Of a DNA stretch of 64,000 bases, positions 26,134 through 34,950 are shown one piece after another. The notes beneath the pieces were generated by a model that saw only the letters and a list, made by a program, of their open reading frames with translations, had not been told where the DNA came from and ran no database searches. Origin of the DNA: Terrimonas_A sp051954695 (lineage in GTDB: Bacteria; Bacteroidota; Bacteroidia; Chitinophagales; Chitinophagaceae); the NCBI GenBank assembly GCA_051954695.1, contig JBQCHL010000014.1, positions 124,001-188,000 of the forward strand. The letters are read 5' to 3'. The first letter of the stretch is position 1, and every line of letters begins with the position of its first letter. The translations under genes and the position numbers were made by a program.

Positions 26134-28983
26134 ATGAAACTGATGGCTTTTTTTCTTTTCTGTTGCTTTCTTTCTTCTGCCTGTTTTCCCATGCCGCCTG
26201 ATACTCGGTATAAAATTGTAGAAGATGGGGTGCTGGTTTACCCGGATCAACGGTTTTCAACCGGGGTAAAGGTGGTGAAACTACAGGTTGTAACAGAAAG
26301 GATCTTTCGCGTAATTGCTTCTCCTGCTGCTGAACCGTTCCCATCAAAAAGCCTGGTGATCGTTCATACTCCACAGCAGGTAAAATGGAACACAAGCACA
26401 ACAGATAGCAGCCTTACCCTTTCTACTACTGCTCTTAATGCAACCATCGATCTTTTCTCCGGCACTGTTTCTTTTAAAGATGAAAAGGGAAATTCTTTAT
26501 TGTCCGAAAAAAAAGCAAACGGTAGAGAGATCATACCGGTTGTTTGGGAAGGTGAACCTATGTACAGGTTGCAACAGGTGTTTGATATCGCTTCCAACGA
26601 TGGGTTGTATGGATTAGGGCAGCACCAGGAAGGAATATTTAACTACAAGGATCAGCAGGTAACCCTGTTCCAGAATAATACAGAAGTGGCTGTACCATTT
26701 ATGATATCTGTAAAGAACTATGGAATTTTATGGGACAATTATTCCTTTTCAAAAGCAGGCGATACCAGATCCTTTCTTCCGCTTTCCAACCTGCGCCTGT
26801 TTGATAAAAAAGGTATGCAGGGGTGGCTGACGGCCAGCTATTGCAATGACCGTAACAAGCCCCTGGATATTGCTTTTGAAAAAGCAGAATCATCCATTAA
26901 TTATCCGTATGTAACGGATACCAAACTAAAACTTCCACCTGAGTTTGCTATACAAAAAGGGAGCATCACCTGGGAAGGAGCTATTGCGAGCGGAAACAGT
27001 GGCCATCATAAACTTCGTTTCACTTATGCTGGTTATATTAAAGTGTGGGTGAATGGCGAACTGTTGCTGGATAAATGGAGACAACCCTGGAACCCTGGTT
27101 CCGGTGTCATCAACCTGCAACTCGAAAAGGATAAAAAGTATCCTATCAAAATAGAATGGATACCGGATGGCGGAGAATCGTATATCAGCGCTAACTGGCT
27201 GCCGCCTTTGCCGGATGGATGGAACAATACTTTCGGTTTTGACTCCGAAGCCGGTCGCCAGATCGATTACTATTTTATTTATGGACAAAACATGGATGAA
27301 GTGATCAGCGGTTATCGTCAATTGAGCGGTAAAGCACCGATCGTTCCCAAATGGGCAATGGGGTTCTGGCAAAGCCGTGAAAGGTATAAAACACAGGAAG
27401 AGATCATCAACACGGTTGCAGAATTCAGGAAAAGAAAAATTCCACTGGATAATATCGTGCTCGACTGGAGCTATTGGAAAGAAAATGATTGGGGCAGCCA
27501 GGAATTTGATAATACGCGATTTCCTGACCCATCAGGCATGATCGATCTTTTACATAAAAAATATAAGGCAAAATTGATGATATCCGTGTGGCCGAAATTT
27601 TATGAAGGAATAGCGGCTTATCAACAATTCGATGCAAAAGGATGGCTCTACAAAAGAAATATTGCCGACCGCCAACGAGATTGGATAGGGCAGGGATATA
27701 CTTCCACCTTTTATGATGCTTTTAATGATGAAGCCCGGAAAGGTTTCTGGCAACTGATACATGATAAGCTTTACACCAAAGGAATAGATGCCTGGTGGAT
27801 GGATGCGAGTGAGCCAGATATTTTGTCCAACGTTTCTCCTCAAAAAAGAAAGGAGCAGATGAGCCCCACAGCTTTAGGCACTGCTGCTGAATACCTGAAT
27901 GCTTATCCTCTTCAGAATGCAAAAGGTATTTATGAAGGACAACGCAGCGTTGATCCTGATAAAAGAGTGTTCCTGCTTACCCGTTCCGGATTTGCTGGTT
28001 CGCAGCGTTATGCTGCTTCCATCTGGAGCGGCGATATTGCTTCACGCTGGGAAGATATGAAAGCGCAGATCAGTGCAGGTCTTAATTTCTCCCTTTCAGG
28101 CCTTCCTTACTGGACTATGGATATTGGTGGTTTCTCTGTTGAGCCCCGGTATGAAAAGCCCAATGAAGCGGACCTGGCTGAATGGAGGGAACTGCAGACC
28201 CGCTGGTACCAGTTTGGCGCCTTTGTGCCTCTTTTCCGCGTGCATGGACAGTTCCCTTTCCGTGAAATTTATAATACTGCTCCTGAGGGACATCCTGCTT
28301 ACAATAGCATGTTGTATTATGACAAACTCCGCTACAGGCTGATGCCTTATATCTACACACTGGCTGGTGATGCTTATCATAAGAACTCGACCATCATGCG
28401 GGCACTGGTAATGGATTTTGGAAAAGATGCAGCAGTGAAGAATACAGGTGATCAGTTTATGTTTGGCCCCTTCTTATTGATCAATCCTGTGTACACATAT
28501 AAGGCTTTGAACAGAAGTGTTTATTTACCGGCTGACCAGGGCTGGTATGATCTGTATACCGGAAAATATTATGAAGGTGGACAATCCATTAATGCAGATG
28601 CTCCCTATCAGCGGATGCCTGTTTTTGTAAAAGAGGGAGCGATCATTCCCACAGGTCCTGAACTGGAATACACTGATCAGTATGCTGCTGATCCTTTGAT
28701 TGTATATGTGTATGCGGGCAGGGACGGCCGGTTTGATATGTACGAAGATGAAGGCCTGAATTATAATTACGAGAAGGGAAGCTTTAGCCGGATTCCGTTT
28801 AGTTATAATGAAGCGGGGCATACCCTGACGATCGGAGACAGGGAAGGGAGCTTTAATGGTATGCTGCAAAAAAGAACGATCTATATACAACTTATCAGTC
28901 AGGCCAAACCACTGGGAATGGATTTTATTATTTCCGGGAAAAAAATAAATTATAACGGTAAAAAGGTAGAAGTAAGATTGTAG
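26134..28983 (+). CDS. GH31 family glycosidase with inserted PA14-like domain (alpha-xylosidase type)
   Basis: 949 residues. N-terminal export signal (about 1-17, ending SSAC, an imperfect lipobox) and beta-sandwich (about 25-245), then a PA14-like insertion (about 245-385: HHKLRFTYAGYIKVWVNGELLLDKWR), then the TIM barrel. Catalytic nucleophile is Asp 557 in WWMDASEPD and the acid/base is Asp 634 in SGDIASRWEDM, followed by the GLPYWTMDIGGF segment. The PA14 insertion and this motif set are typical of Bacteroidota alpha-xylosidases acting on xyloglucan oligosaccharides, but alpha-glucosidase activity cannot be excluded. It is a lone gene with no SusCD neighbour. Confidence 0.9.
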   Translation: MKLMAFFLFCCFLSSACFPMPPDTRYKIVEDGVLVYPDQRFSTGVKVVKLQVVTERIFRVIASPAAEPFPSKSLVIVHTPQQVKWNTSTTDSSLTLSTTALNATIDLFSGTVSFKDEKGNSLLSEKKANGREIIPVVWEGEPMYRLQQVFDIASNDGLYGLGQHQEGIFNYKDQQVTLFQNNTEVAVPFMISVKNYGILWDNYSFSKAGDTRSFLPLSNLRLFDKKGMQGWLTASYCNDRNKPLDIAFEKAESSINYPYVTDTKLKLPPEFAIQKGSITWEGAIASGNSGHHKLRFTYAGYIKVWVNGELLLDKWRQPWNPGSGVINLQLEKDKKYPIKIEWIPDGGESYISANWLPPLPDGWNNTFGFDSEAGRQIDYYFIYGQNMDEVISGYRQLSGKAPIVPKWAMGFWQSRERYKTQEEIINTVAEFRKRKIPLDNIVLDWSYWKENDWGSQEFDNTRFPDPSGMIDLLHKKYKAKLMISVWPKFYEGIAAYQQFDAKGWLYKRNIADRQRDWIGQGYTSTFYDAFNDEARKGFWQLIHDKLYTKGIDAWWMDASEPDILSNVSPQKRKEQMSPTALGTAAEYLNAYPLQNAKGIYEGQRSVDPDKRVFLLTRSGFAGSQRYAASIWSGDIASRWEDMKAQISAGLNFSLSGLPYWTMDIGGFSVEPRYEKPNEADLAEWRELQTRWYQFGAFVPLFRVHGQFPFREIYNTAPEGHPAYNSMLYYDKLRYRLMPYIYTLAGDAYHKNSTIMRALVMDFGKDAAVKNTGDQFMFGPFLLINPVYTYKALNRSVYLPADQGWYDLYTGKYYEGGQSINADAPYQRMPVFVKEGAIIPTGPELEYTDQYAADPLIVYVYAGRDGRFDMYEDEGLNYNYEKGSFSRIPFSYNEAGHTLTIGDREGSFNGMLQKRTIYIQLISQAKPLGMDFIISGKKINYNGKKVEVRL

Positions 28984-28998
28984 CAAAGTTTTATTGCT

Positions 28999-29217
28999 TC
29001 AGTCTGGTAACACTTCTGCCCTAAACCCATATTTCTCCAGCAGCAGGATAAGTGGGTCGGCCTGCACAATTCCTGAAGAGGATTTAACACGGAGAATGTT
29101 GTCACAATCATCCAGGTCAAAATTGGCTGTGTAACCGGTATACATTTTATGTATCTGCTCTACAAGAATACTGGCAAATATCTTGTCTTTAACATCTGTT
29201 TTAAAAACTTCTATCAT
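28999..29217 (-). CDS. Small HMA-like conserved protein
   Basis: 72 residues. The sequence has the beta-alpha-beta-beta-alpha-beta outline of heavy-metal-associated (ferredoxin-fold) domains, with a conserved DLDDCDNILRV segment (about 35-45) but no CxxC copper motif. Homologous small proteins are widespread in Bacteroidota without an assigned function. It ends 15 nt after GH31, convergent with it, and is divergent from the RRM gene. Confidence 0.65.
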   Translation of the reverse strand: MIEVFKTDVKDKIFASILVEQIHKMYTGYTANFDLDDCDNILRVKSSSGIVQADPLILLLEKYGFRAEVLPD

Positions 29218-29570
29218 AGTGATATAATTCCTTCATAAAGATATTATGCGGTCCGAGGTTTAATGAGGTCTGAAAGCGACAATCTGGAGGGTGATCGCGA
29301 CGCAAAGTGTGTTACTTTTAATTAGAGCTAATAAAATATGCGAATTAACCTGGTTGTTAAACACTTGGTTGACAAGGGTTCACTTCCTGTAGTAATTTAA
29401 TTCTTCTAAGCCCCGATTAATACCGTACCTTCACCAGAAGTGATTTAAAACTACCTCAGCAATCAGTTCAGATCAGCATCAATCTTTTACTCGTCAGTAA
29501 TAGTTCATCTTCTCTTCGCTCTTGTTGTCGTTCTTTATCACTAAATATTTTTTCTATTAAACTAGTTTTT
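29218..29570. other. 353-nt leader/intergenic region before the RRM gene
   Basis: No gene is seen. The last 110 nt (about 29460-29570) are strikingly pyrimidine-rich. A weak -7-like TACCTTCA lies at 29426-29433, which would give the RRM mRNA a 5' leader of about 130 nt. Long leaders are common in cold-shock mRNAs, but no fold is obvious by eye. Confidence 0.4.
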
Positions 29571-29840
29571 ATGAACATGTACGTATCAAACCTGGGTTTT
29601 CATCTCGTTGAGGAAGACCTCAGAAAATTATTTGAACAATTTGGGCAGGTAAGTTCTGCTAAAGTGATAACAGACAGGGAAACTGGCCGCAGCAGGGGGT
29701 TCGGATTTGTGGAAATGGGCTCTGATGCAGAAGCCAAAACGGCAATGGATAATCTGAACAATAAAGAAATTGAAGGCAGGCAGATATCAGTAACGCAGGC
29801 AAGGGAAAAAACAGACCGTCCCAACACCAAGCGCTGGTAG
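29571..29840 (+). CDS. RRM-domain RNA-binding protein
   Basis: 89 residues, a single RNA recognition motif. RNP2 is MYVSNLGF near the N-terminus (residues 2-9) and RNP1 is RGFGFVEM (about 43-50); KVITDRETGRS precedes RNP1. Short RRM proteins of this kind are abundant in Bacteroidota, where they act as global post-transcriptional regulators and are often cold-induced. Neighbouring genes (cold-shock-domain protein, desaturase) support a cold or stress setting. Confidence 0.93.
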   Translation: MNMYVSNLGFHLVEEDLRKLFEQFGQVSSAKVITDRETGRSRGFGFVEMGSDAEAKTAMDNLNNKEIEGRQISVTQAREKTDRPNTKRW

Positions 29841-29917
29841 ATCGCTGGCTTTGCAGGCTGAGTTGTGAAAAATATAAATTGATTATTGTTTCAGCTCTTT
29901 AATCTAAAGTTGTTTAT

Positions 29918-30202
29918 ATGGTCTATCAAAAAAACGATATGGAAGGCCGGTTTTACAAATGGATCACGGATCCTTCGAGAGCTATATTTGCCGGAAGGCC
30001 AAGCCGGCGGTTATTCGACAGGTTTAATGGAGATCAGGTATTATTTATCATCAATTTTTATGCATCCTTTTTTGAAAGGTTCACGTTGGAAGAGGCCCGC
30101 GAACTGGAACGGCAGATAGCCAATAATTTGCCAATGGAAGCAAAAAGCGAAATATCTGTATTTAACTGGATAAAAGATACGTCAAAGCAATTGCTTCCGT
30201 AA
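29918..30202 (+). CDS. Small protein of unknown function
   Basis: 94 residues, soluble, no signal peptide. The sequence (IFAGRPSRRLFDRFNGDQVLFIINFYASFF near the centre) is amphipathic and predicted helical; I do not recognise it. It is 77 nt after the RRM gene and 30 nt before the next small gene, on the same strand, and is probably co-transcribed with them. The start is the ATG at 29918 within TTTATATG; a downstream alternative ATG at residue 8 exists. Confidence 0.6.
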   Translation: MVYQKNDMEGRFYKWITDPSRAIFAGRPSRRLFDRFNGDQVLFIINFYASFFERFTLEEARELERQIANNLPMEAKSEISVFNWIKDTSKQLLP

Positions 30203-30232
30203 TACCTGAATTAATAATATTAAAGCTTTTAT

Positions 30233-30484
30233 ATGACGTACGAAGAAATAGAAAGATTTATGAAAAACAAGCTTAAGGGCGATAACCCGGTTCGTATTAA
30301 TTTCAAGACCCGGAAGCCCATTATGGGTTTGTTTATTAAAACAGATGATTATCCTGAACTGAGTCGTAAAAATCTGTGGCGGATCGTCAGCGAAACACAT
30401 CTGGAATCCTATAGCACTTCAAAGGATATCAACCTGGCGCGCATTTTTAATGGCGCTGAAATGACCAGGCTGGAAAATGTTTGA
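30233..30484 (+). CDS. Small conserved Bacteroidota protein of unknown function
   Basis: 83 residues, basic, no signal peptide. It contains PVRINFKTRKPIMGLFIKTDDYPEL (residues 19-43) and LARIFNGAEMTRL near the C-terminus; this pattern resembles short Bacteroidota proteins that databases often label with unreliable names. Function unknown; an Sm-like or RNA-related beta fold is conceivable from the alternating pattern but not shown. It lies between the RRM and cold-shock-domain genes. Confidence 0.6.
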   Translation: MTYEEIERFMKNKLKGDNPVRINFKTRKPIMGLFIKTDDYPELSRKNLWRIVSETHLESYSTSKDINLARIFNGAEMTRLENV

Positions 30485-30511
30485 TTCTTGTATTCACACA
30501 TTGATTGTGTA

Positions 30512-30537
30512 CTGGTCAGAGTATCATTTTTGACCAG
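30512..30537 (+). repeat. Short hairpin before the cold-shock-domain gene
   Basis: CTGGTCA (30512-30518) pairs with TGACCAG (30531-30537) across a 12-nt loop; another small hairpin ACACA/TGTGT is at 30496-30510. They lie in the 128-nt spacer before the next gene. No T-run follows, so a terminator call would be weak. Confidence 0.35.
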
Positions 30538-30612
30538 CTTAGAAAATCATAACAAATTCAATCACTTACCGGCTTAAATAACCGTTACGTGAGTACGGCT
30601 GAAAAATTAAAT

Positions 30613-31059
30613 ATGGCAAAACCCAAAGAAACATTTAACAAGAAAGAAAAAGAAAAGAAACGTTTAAAACAACGGCAGGAGAAGCAGGAGAAAATGGAGG
30701 AAAGAAAAGCGAATGGCAAGAAAGGTAAAAGCCTGGAAGAAATGATGGCTTACATAGATGAGAATGGTAATATTTCCTCAACGCCTCCTGATCCAAGAAA
30801 CAAAAAGATGTTCAATCAGGAGGATATCCAGATTGGCGTTCCAAAGCGGGAAGATGTGGTCGAGCCCGTGAGGATGGGAACTGTCAGCTTCTTTAATGAT
30901 GCAAAAGGATTTGGTTTCATCAGTGATAAGGAAACCGGGGAGCGGGTTTTTATACATATTAATAATTTAACTGAACCTATAAAAGAAGGTGATAAAGTTA
31001 ATTTTGAAGTAGAAATGGGAGATCGCGGACCCAGCGCAATAAATGTTAAAAAGATCTGA
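30613..31059 (+). CDS. Cold-shock-domain protein with basic N-terminal extension
   Basis: 148 residues from the ATG at 30613; a GTG 24 nt upstream would only add eight non-conserved residues. The first 50 residues are a Lys/Glu/Arg-rich, probably helical extension (FNKKEKEKKRLKQRQ). The cold-shock domain covers about 84-148: MGTVSFFNDAKGFGFISD contains RNP1 (KGFGFI) and VFIHI is RNP2. It should bind single-stranded nucleic acid as an RNA chaperone. This two-part architecture is characteristic of Bacteroidota and differs from the 70-residue classic CspA. The desaturase gene starts 51 nt downstream. Confidence 0.93.
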   Translation: MAKPKETFNKKEKEKKRLKQRQEKQEKMEERKANGKKGKSLEEMMAYIDENGNISSTPPDPRNKKMFNQEDIQIGVPKREDVVEPVRMGTVSFFNDAKGFGFISDKETGERVFIHINNLTEPIKEGDKVNFEVEMGDRGPSAINVKKI

Positions 31060-31109
31060 GCGGCTCTACAGTAGGTAATTTAACTATTCACCAGATGTGT
31101 TTTATTTGA

Positions 31110-32132
31110 ATGGCATTAATAGATTACATCCTTCAGAAACCATCCTACGGCTGGACAAACGAAAACGGTAAACTGGCCGTTCCCTCTACCCGCCAATTGT
31201 GGAATGAAGCATTTTCAAGGATAAACATTTTTAAAACCAGGAAAAACTGGATATCCATGATCAGTTGGCTGATGGTCTGCTGCATGGTACCTTTTTTTGT
31301 TATTTTTTTTGTTTATCATTTTTCATGGCTACTGGCGGGCATTATTGCTATTTATAGCCTGGTAGTAATGGGCACGCATGGTACCATATGGTTTCACCGC
31401 TTCTGCACACATAAATCATATAAGTTCAGTCATCCTGTATGGCGGTTTGTTACGCAGAACCTTGTTGTCAAAACCTTTCCTGAAGAAATTTATGTAGTAT
31501 CGCATCACGTGCATCATGCCAAGTCAGACCAACCTGGCGACCCGTATAATTCACAGGGAGGGTTCATGTATTGTATGTTGTCTGATGTAAATCACCAGAG
31601 CATTGCCAAAGATCTTAATGAAGCAGATTATAAAAAAGCATCCTATTTTCTTCAACACACAGGTGTGAAGCTTAATAGTTTTGAACAGTATAATAAATGG
31701 GGTTCTATCGCCACCCCTTTTTATACCGTTACCCTTTGGCTGTTCAACTGGGCTTTTTGGTATACCGTTTTTTATTTGATTGGCGGGCATGCATTAGCTT
31801 GTGCTTTATTTTCAGGGGCCATGCTATGGTTTGTATTTGTAAGGGCTTTTAACTACACCGGCCATGGAAAAGGCCAGGAAAAGCATATTGATGGAATTGA
31901 TTTTGACCGCAGTAATCTCTCTATCAATCAAGCAAGGCCTGGACTTTTTGCAGGTGAATGGCATAACAATCACCATCTTTATCCCGGAAGCGCCCGTGCA
32001 GGGTTTCTTCCCTACCAGCTTGATTTGGCTTGGGTATATATCTTTTGCCTGTATAAGGTAGGGGCAGTTTCATCTTATCATGATTCTAAAAAGGATTTCC
32101 TACGGAAATACGTGACCAACCACCGGCGGTGA
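31110..32132 (+). CDS. Acyl-CoA/acyl-lipid desaturase (membrane fatty acid desaturase)
   Basis: 340 residues, four to five membrane segments, inner membrane. All three histidine clusters of the di-iron desaturase family are present: HRFCTH (96-101), HHVHH (132-136) and HNNHH (285-289). The order and spacing fit Delta-9-type desaturases, which put a double bond into saturated acyl chains with O2 and an electron donor, keeping membranes fluid in the cold. It follows the cold-shock-domain gene by 51 nt. Confidence 0.92.
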   Translation: MALIDYILQKPSYGWTNENGKLAVPSTRQLWNEAFSRINIFKTRKNWISMISWLMVCCMVPFFVIFFVYHFSWLLAGIIAIYSLVVMGTHGTIWFHRFCTHKSYKFSHPVWRFVTQNLVVKTFPEEIYVVSHHVHHAKSDQPGDPYNSQGGFMYCMLSDVNHQSIAKDLNEADYKKASYFLQHTGVKLNSFEQYNKWGSIATPFYTVTLWLFNWAFWYTVFYLIGGHALACALFSGAMLWFVFVRAFNYTGHGKGQEKHIDGIDFDRSNLSINQARPGLFAGEWHNNHHLYPGSARAGFLPYQLDLAWVYIFCLYKVGAVSSYHDSKKDFLRKYVTNHRR

Positions 32133-32257
32133 AAATGCAGCGATAGTTCAACTTTCTTATCCTTGCCACCAGAGCACCTTTTTCTCCCGGCTTTTATGTA
32201 GTTTTCAACCCAGAGCTGGTAAGGCTTTTGCAGTTTCTGCAATAAAAACGATAAAAA

Positions 32258-33268
32258 TTGGACTCGCTTACACATATTGTTCTCGGCGCCTGTATTGGTG
32301 AAGCAGTGGCCGGAAAAAAGCTGGGCAAAAAAGCCATGCTTCTTGGAGCTATCGCTCAAAGCCTTCCGGATATTGATTTTGTTACCGCATTCTTCTTAAG
32401 CGATACGCAGGACATTATAGCCCACCGGGGTATTACCCATTCCCTTTTGTTTATTGTGGTAGGTACGCTTGTTCTGAGTTTCTTATCAGACAAGATCTTC
32501 CGGAAAACACCTTTGAGTTATAAATCCTGGTTCCTCTTATTCGGGATCAACCTGTTCGTGCATGTGTTCATTGACAGTTTTAATGCTTATGGAACAGGAT
32601 GGTTTGAACCCTTTTCGCATCAGAGATTTTCTTTCAATGTGCTTTTTGTGATCGATCCTTTCTTTTCGGTATGGCCGTTCCTCGGTGTGCTTGGATTATT
32701 GATACTGCGGGGGCACGACAGGCGAAGAAAGCGTTGCTGGGAGATCGGTATTGGCCTGAGTGTGCTTTACCTGGCTTATGCCATCACCAATAAACTGCAG
32801 GTAGATAAAGTAGTTCGTGAAAATCTTGCAGCGCAGCACATCCCTTCCGATCATTATTTTACCATACCGACCATAATGAATACCTGGCTTTGGCAAGCTG
32901 TGGTAAGAAAGGATGATGGGTATTATATCGCTTACCGCTCTGTGTTTGACAGAAATGACCAAATGAATTTTACCTGGTTTCCCCGACAGGATTCCTTACT
33001 TGATCTCGTGGAGAACAAGGAAGAAGTAAAGGACCTCCAGGTATTTGCCAATGGATACTATACAGTGGAAAGAAGAAATGATACGCTTATTTTTAATGTA
33101 CTTCGTTTTGGACAGATAGCCGGCTGGGAGGATCCAAAAGCAAGATTTACGTTTTATTATTATTGCGACAGGCCCGAAGCAAATAATCTCGTGGTGCAAC
33201 GGGGACGTTTTGAAGGATGGGATTTAAAAAGGACCGGATCATTTATCAGGAGGATAAAAGGGAATTGA
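32258..33268 (+). CDS. YdjM/LexA-regulated-type membrane metal-dependent hydrolase
   Basis: 336 residues. The start is TTG at 32258, because the family begins (M)DSLTHIVLGA and no ATG or GTG lies nearby. The N-terminal part has the conserved histidines and Asp of the family: DSLTH, LPDIDF, HRGITHSLLF and later FIDSFNAYGTGWFEP. About four membrane segments are in the first 170 residues, and a soluble C-terminal half follows. Members are inner-membrane metal hydrolases of uncertain substrate; YdjM of E. coli is SOS-induced. The TGA stop abuts the convergent PLD gene stop. Confidence 0.88.
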   Translation: MDSLTHIVLGACIGEAVAGKKLGKKAMLLGAIAQSLPDIDFVTAFFLSDTQDIIAHRGITHSLLFIVVGTLVLSFLSDKIFRKTPLSYKSWFLLFGINLFVHVFIDSFNAYGTGWFEPFSHQRFSFNVLFVIDPFFSVWPFLGVLGLLILRGHDRRRKRCWEIGIGLSVLYLAYAITNKLQVDKVVRENLAAQHIPSDHYFTIPTIMNTWLWQAVVRKDDGYYIAYRSVFDRNDQMNFTWFPRQDSLLDLVENKEEVKDLQVFANGYYTVERRNDTLIFNVLRFGQIAGWEDPKARFTFYYYCDRPEANNLVVQRGRFEGWDLKRTGSFIRRIKGN

Positions 33269-34423
33269 TCATTCCTTTTGCCTGAAATAAAATGTACTTA
33301 CTGTCATCATTATCCGGACCCACTGGAAAGCGATCCATTGCAGGAATTGCCTGAAAGAAAATAAACGGGTTGTATAAGTCATCGTATTGATCGGTTTACA
33401 GTCTCTCTGAATGATCCGGTCAATTTCCTCGAGCACTTCACTGGCAAATTCTTTGTCTTTCACCTCAATATTCAGTTCAATACTGGCATGCCTGCTGATA
33501 TTATTAACGTTGTATGACCCAATGGTCAGCATCTCACCATCAGCTATGGCCATCTTTGCATGCAATACGGTAGGCTGGTATTCGTAGATCTCTATTGCAT
33601 GCCGAAGCATCCAGCGGTAGAGATACCGTTCCGCATATTTTGAAACAGGGACATCAGACCTGGAAGCGAGCACCACTTTTATTTTTACACCTCTTTTTGC
33701 TGCACGTTTCAACTGTGTGCGAAAGATAAGGCCTGGAAGAAAATAACTGCATACGATAGTAATGCGATGGCTGGCTGATCTGAACAATTCCATATAAGTG
33801 GCTGTTACTTCCTGCTGACGTTTCACCCAATCATTTATTCTTATTCTTGCCGTAACCCCTTCATGAACGCCTGGATCATCCGGCACAGAATAAGACGGTC
33901 CCGTTTTTTTTCTGAACCTTCCTTTCTTCAACCATAATTGCTGGCAAATATGATACAGTTCGTTTGCTGCAGCGCCTTCTATATACAAAGCCAGGTCAAA
34001 CCAGGCAGGCTGCCCCTGCAAAGTATTGTACCTGTCAGCTATATTCAATCCGCCTATCAATGCGCAGGCTGCATCTATTACCACTACTTTGTGATGCAAT
34101 CTCCTGCCAAAATAAAGATACCTGCTTTGAAAAAGCGGTTCAAAGAAACGGAATCGAACACCTGCTGCCTGTAGATTACCGATAAAATCAGCCGGCAGAT
34201 GTTGAGAAGCATAGCCGTCAACCAGCAGGAATACCTCCACTTTTCGCTTAGCCGCAGCGATGAGGCTGTCAGCTACAAGCGTCCCCGTATGATCATCATT
34301 GAAAATATATGTATGAAGATGAACCGATTGCTTTGCTGAATCGATCATGCGGCAGAGCGTATCAAAGAATTCCGGACCGCTATGAATAAGTTGCACTGTG
34401 TTGCGGCTATATTTTTTAGGCAT
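33269..34423 (-). CDS. Phospholipase D-like / cardiolipin synthase-type protein
   Basis: 384 residues with two HKD motifs: HHKVVVID at 110-117 (His 111-Lys 112-Asp 117) and HAKMAIAD at 288-295, each followed by the conserved GG/GSYN turn. This is the PLD superfamily active site; related bacterial enzymes make cardiolipin from phosphatidylglycerol. No N-terminal membrane helices typical of ClsA are present, so it resembles the ClsB/C type. It is 12 nt downstream of the BON gene and probably co-transcribed with it. Confidence 0.9.
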   Translation of the reverse strand: MPKKYSRNTVQLIHSGPEFFDTLCRMIDSAKQSVHLHTYIFNDDHTGTLVADSLIAAAKRKVEVFLLVDGYASQHLPADFIGNLQAAGVRFRFFEPLFQSRYLYFGRRLHHKVVVIDAACALIGGLNIADRYNTLQGQPAWFDLALYIEGAAANELYHICQQLWLKKGRFRKKTGPSYSVPDDPGVHEGVTARIRINDWVKRQQEVTATYMELFRSASHRITIVCSYFLPGLIFRTQLKRAAKRGVKIKVVLASRSDVPVSKYAERYLYRWMLRHAIEIYEYQPTVLHAKMAIADGEMLTIGSYNVNNISRHASIELNIEVKDKEFASEVLEEIDRIIQRDCKPINTMTYTTRLFSFRQFLQWIAFQWVRIMMTVSTFYFRQKE

Positions 34424-34435
34424 ACAGGTATTGCC

Positions 34436-34768
34436 TTATTTATCCTTGTCTTTGGTCTTGTCGTCCGTCATTGCTTCAATGTCTGAAGCAAGATGACTGA
34501 TCATTGAAGCAATTCCTTCCTTTCTTATCCTGATTTTATTGTCGATCTGCTTCAGGCCTTTGACGGTAAATATGACTAGGATACTTTGCTCCAGTGCTTT
34601 TGAATCGGCTACCATACCGGTTAGCAATACTGTTCTGTGTTTGACTTTGACTTTAATACCAGTGGCATCCCATGTAGTAATTGCATTGAATTTCCGTTTG
34701 ATCTCCTCTTCAATCCGTCTGTCTTCCTGCTCCTCTGGTGGCAACGGATTTTTGGAATGGTTTACCAT
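34436..34768 (-). CDS. BON-domain protein
   Basis: 110 residues, one BON domain (about residues 15-83: IEEEIKRKF...VKVKHRTVLLTGMVADSKALEQ...QIDNKIRI). BON domains are small alpha/beta modules thought to bind phospholipid or other hydrophobic ligands, common in osmotic-shock proteins. No signal peptide is evident, which is unusual for OsmY-like proteins. It is upstream of the PLD gene in the same direction; a lipid-related stress role for the pair is inferred. Confidence 0.85.
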   Translation of the reverse strand: MVNHSKNPLPPEEQEDRRIEEEIKRKFNAITTWDATGIKVKVKHRTVLLTGMVADSKALEQSILVIFTVKGLKQIDNKIRIRKEGIASMISHLASDIEAMTDDKTKDKDK

Positions 34769-34894
34769 GGCCGTTATTTAAAGTTCCTGTATATGATCTT
34801 TCTATGCAGGATCAAAAACTGAACCTTATTCCATAACTGGTTAAACAAAGCATGTGTTCTGCGGCTAATATTCCAAAAAGAGCACTTGCAGGTC

Positions 34895-34940
34895 AACTGT
34901 GTAATATCATCCCCGCAGCAGGGAATGATATTACACAGTT
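34895..34940 (-). repeat. Long inverted repeat downstream of mgtC
   Basis: The arms 34895-34910 and 34925-34940 are perfect 16-bp reverse complements; inside, CCC/GGG adds 3 bp after one mismatch, around the loop GCAGCA. It starts 11 nt after the mgtC stop on the minus strand. There is no adjacent T-run on either strand, so it may end or stabilise the mgtC transcript by another route. Confidence 0.6.
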
Positions 34941-34950
34941 CATCCCTTAC

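Noticed and set aside
26132..26401. Minus-strand frame opposite the start of the GH31 gene
   Set aside because: It is the shadow of the signal-peptide and beta-sandwich part of GH31, with no motif and no start context.
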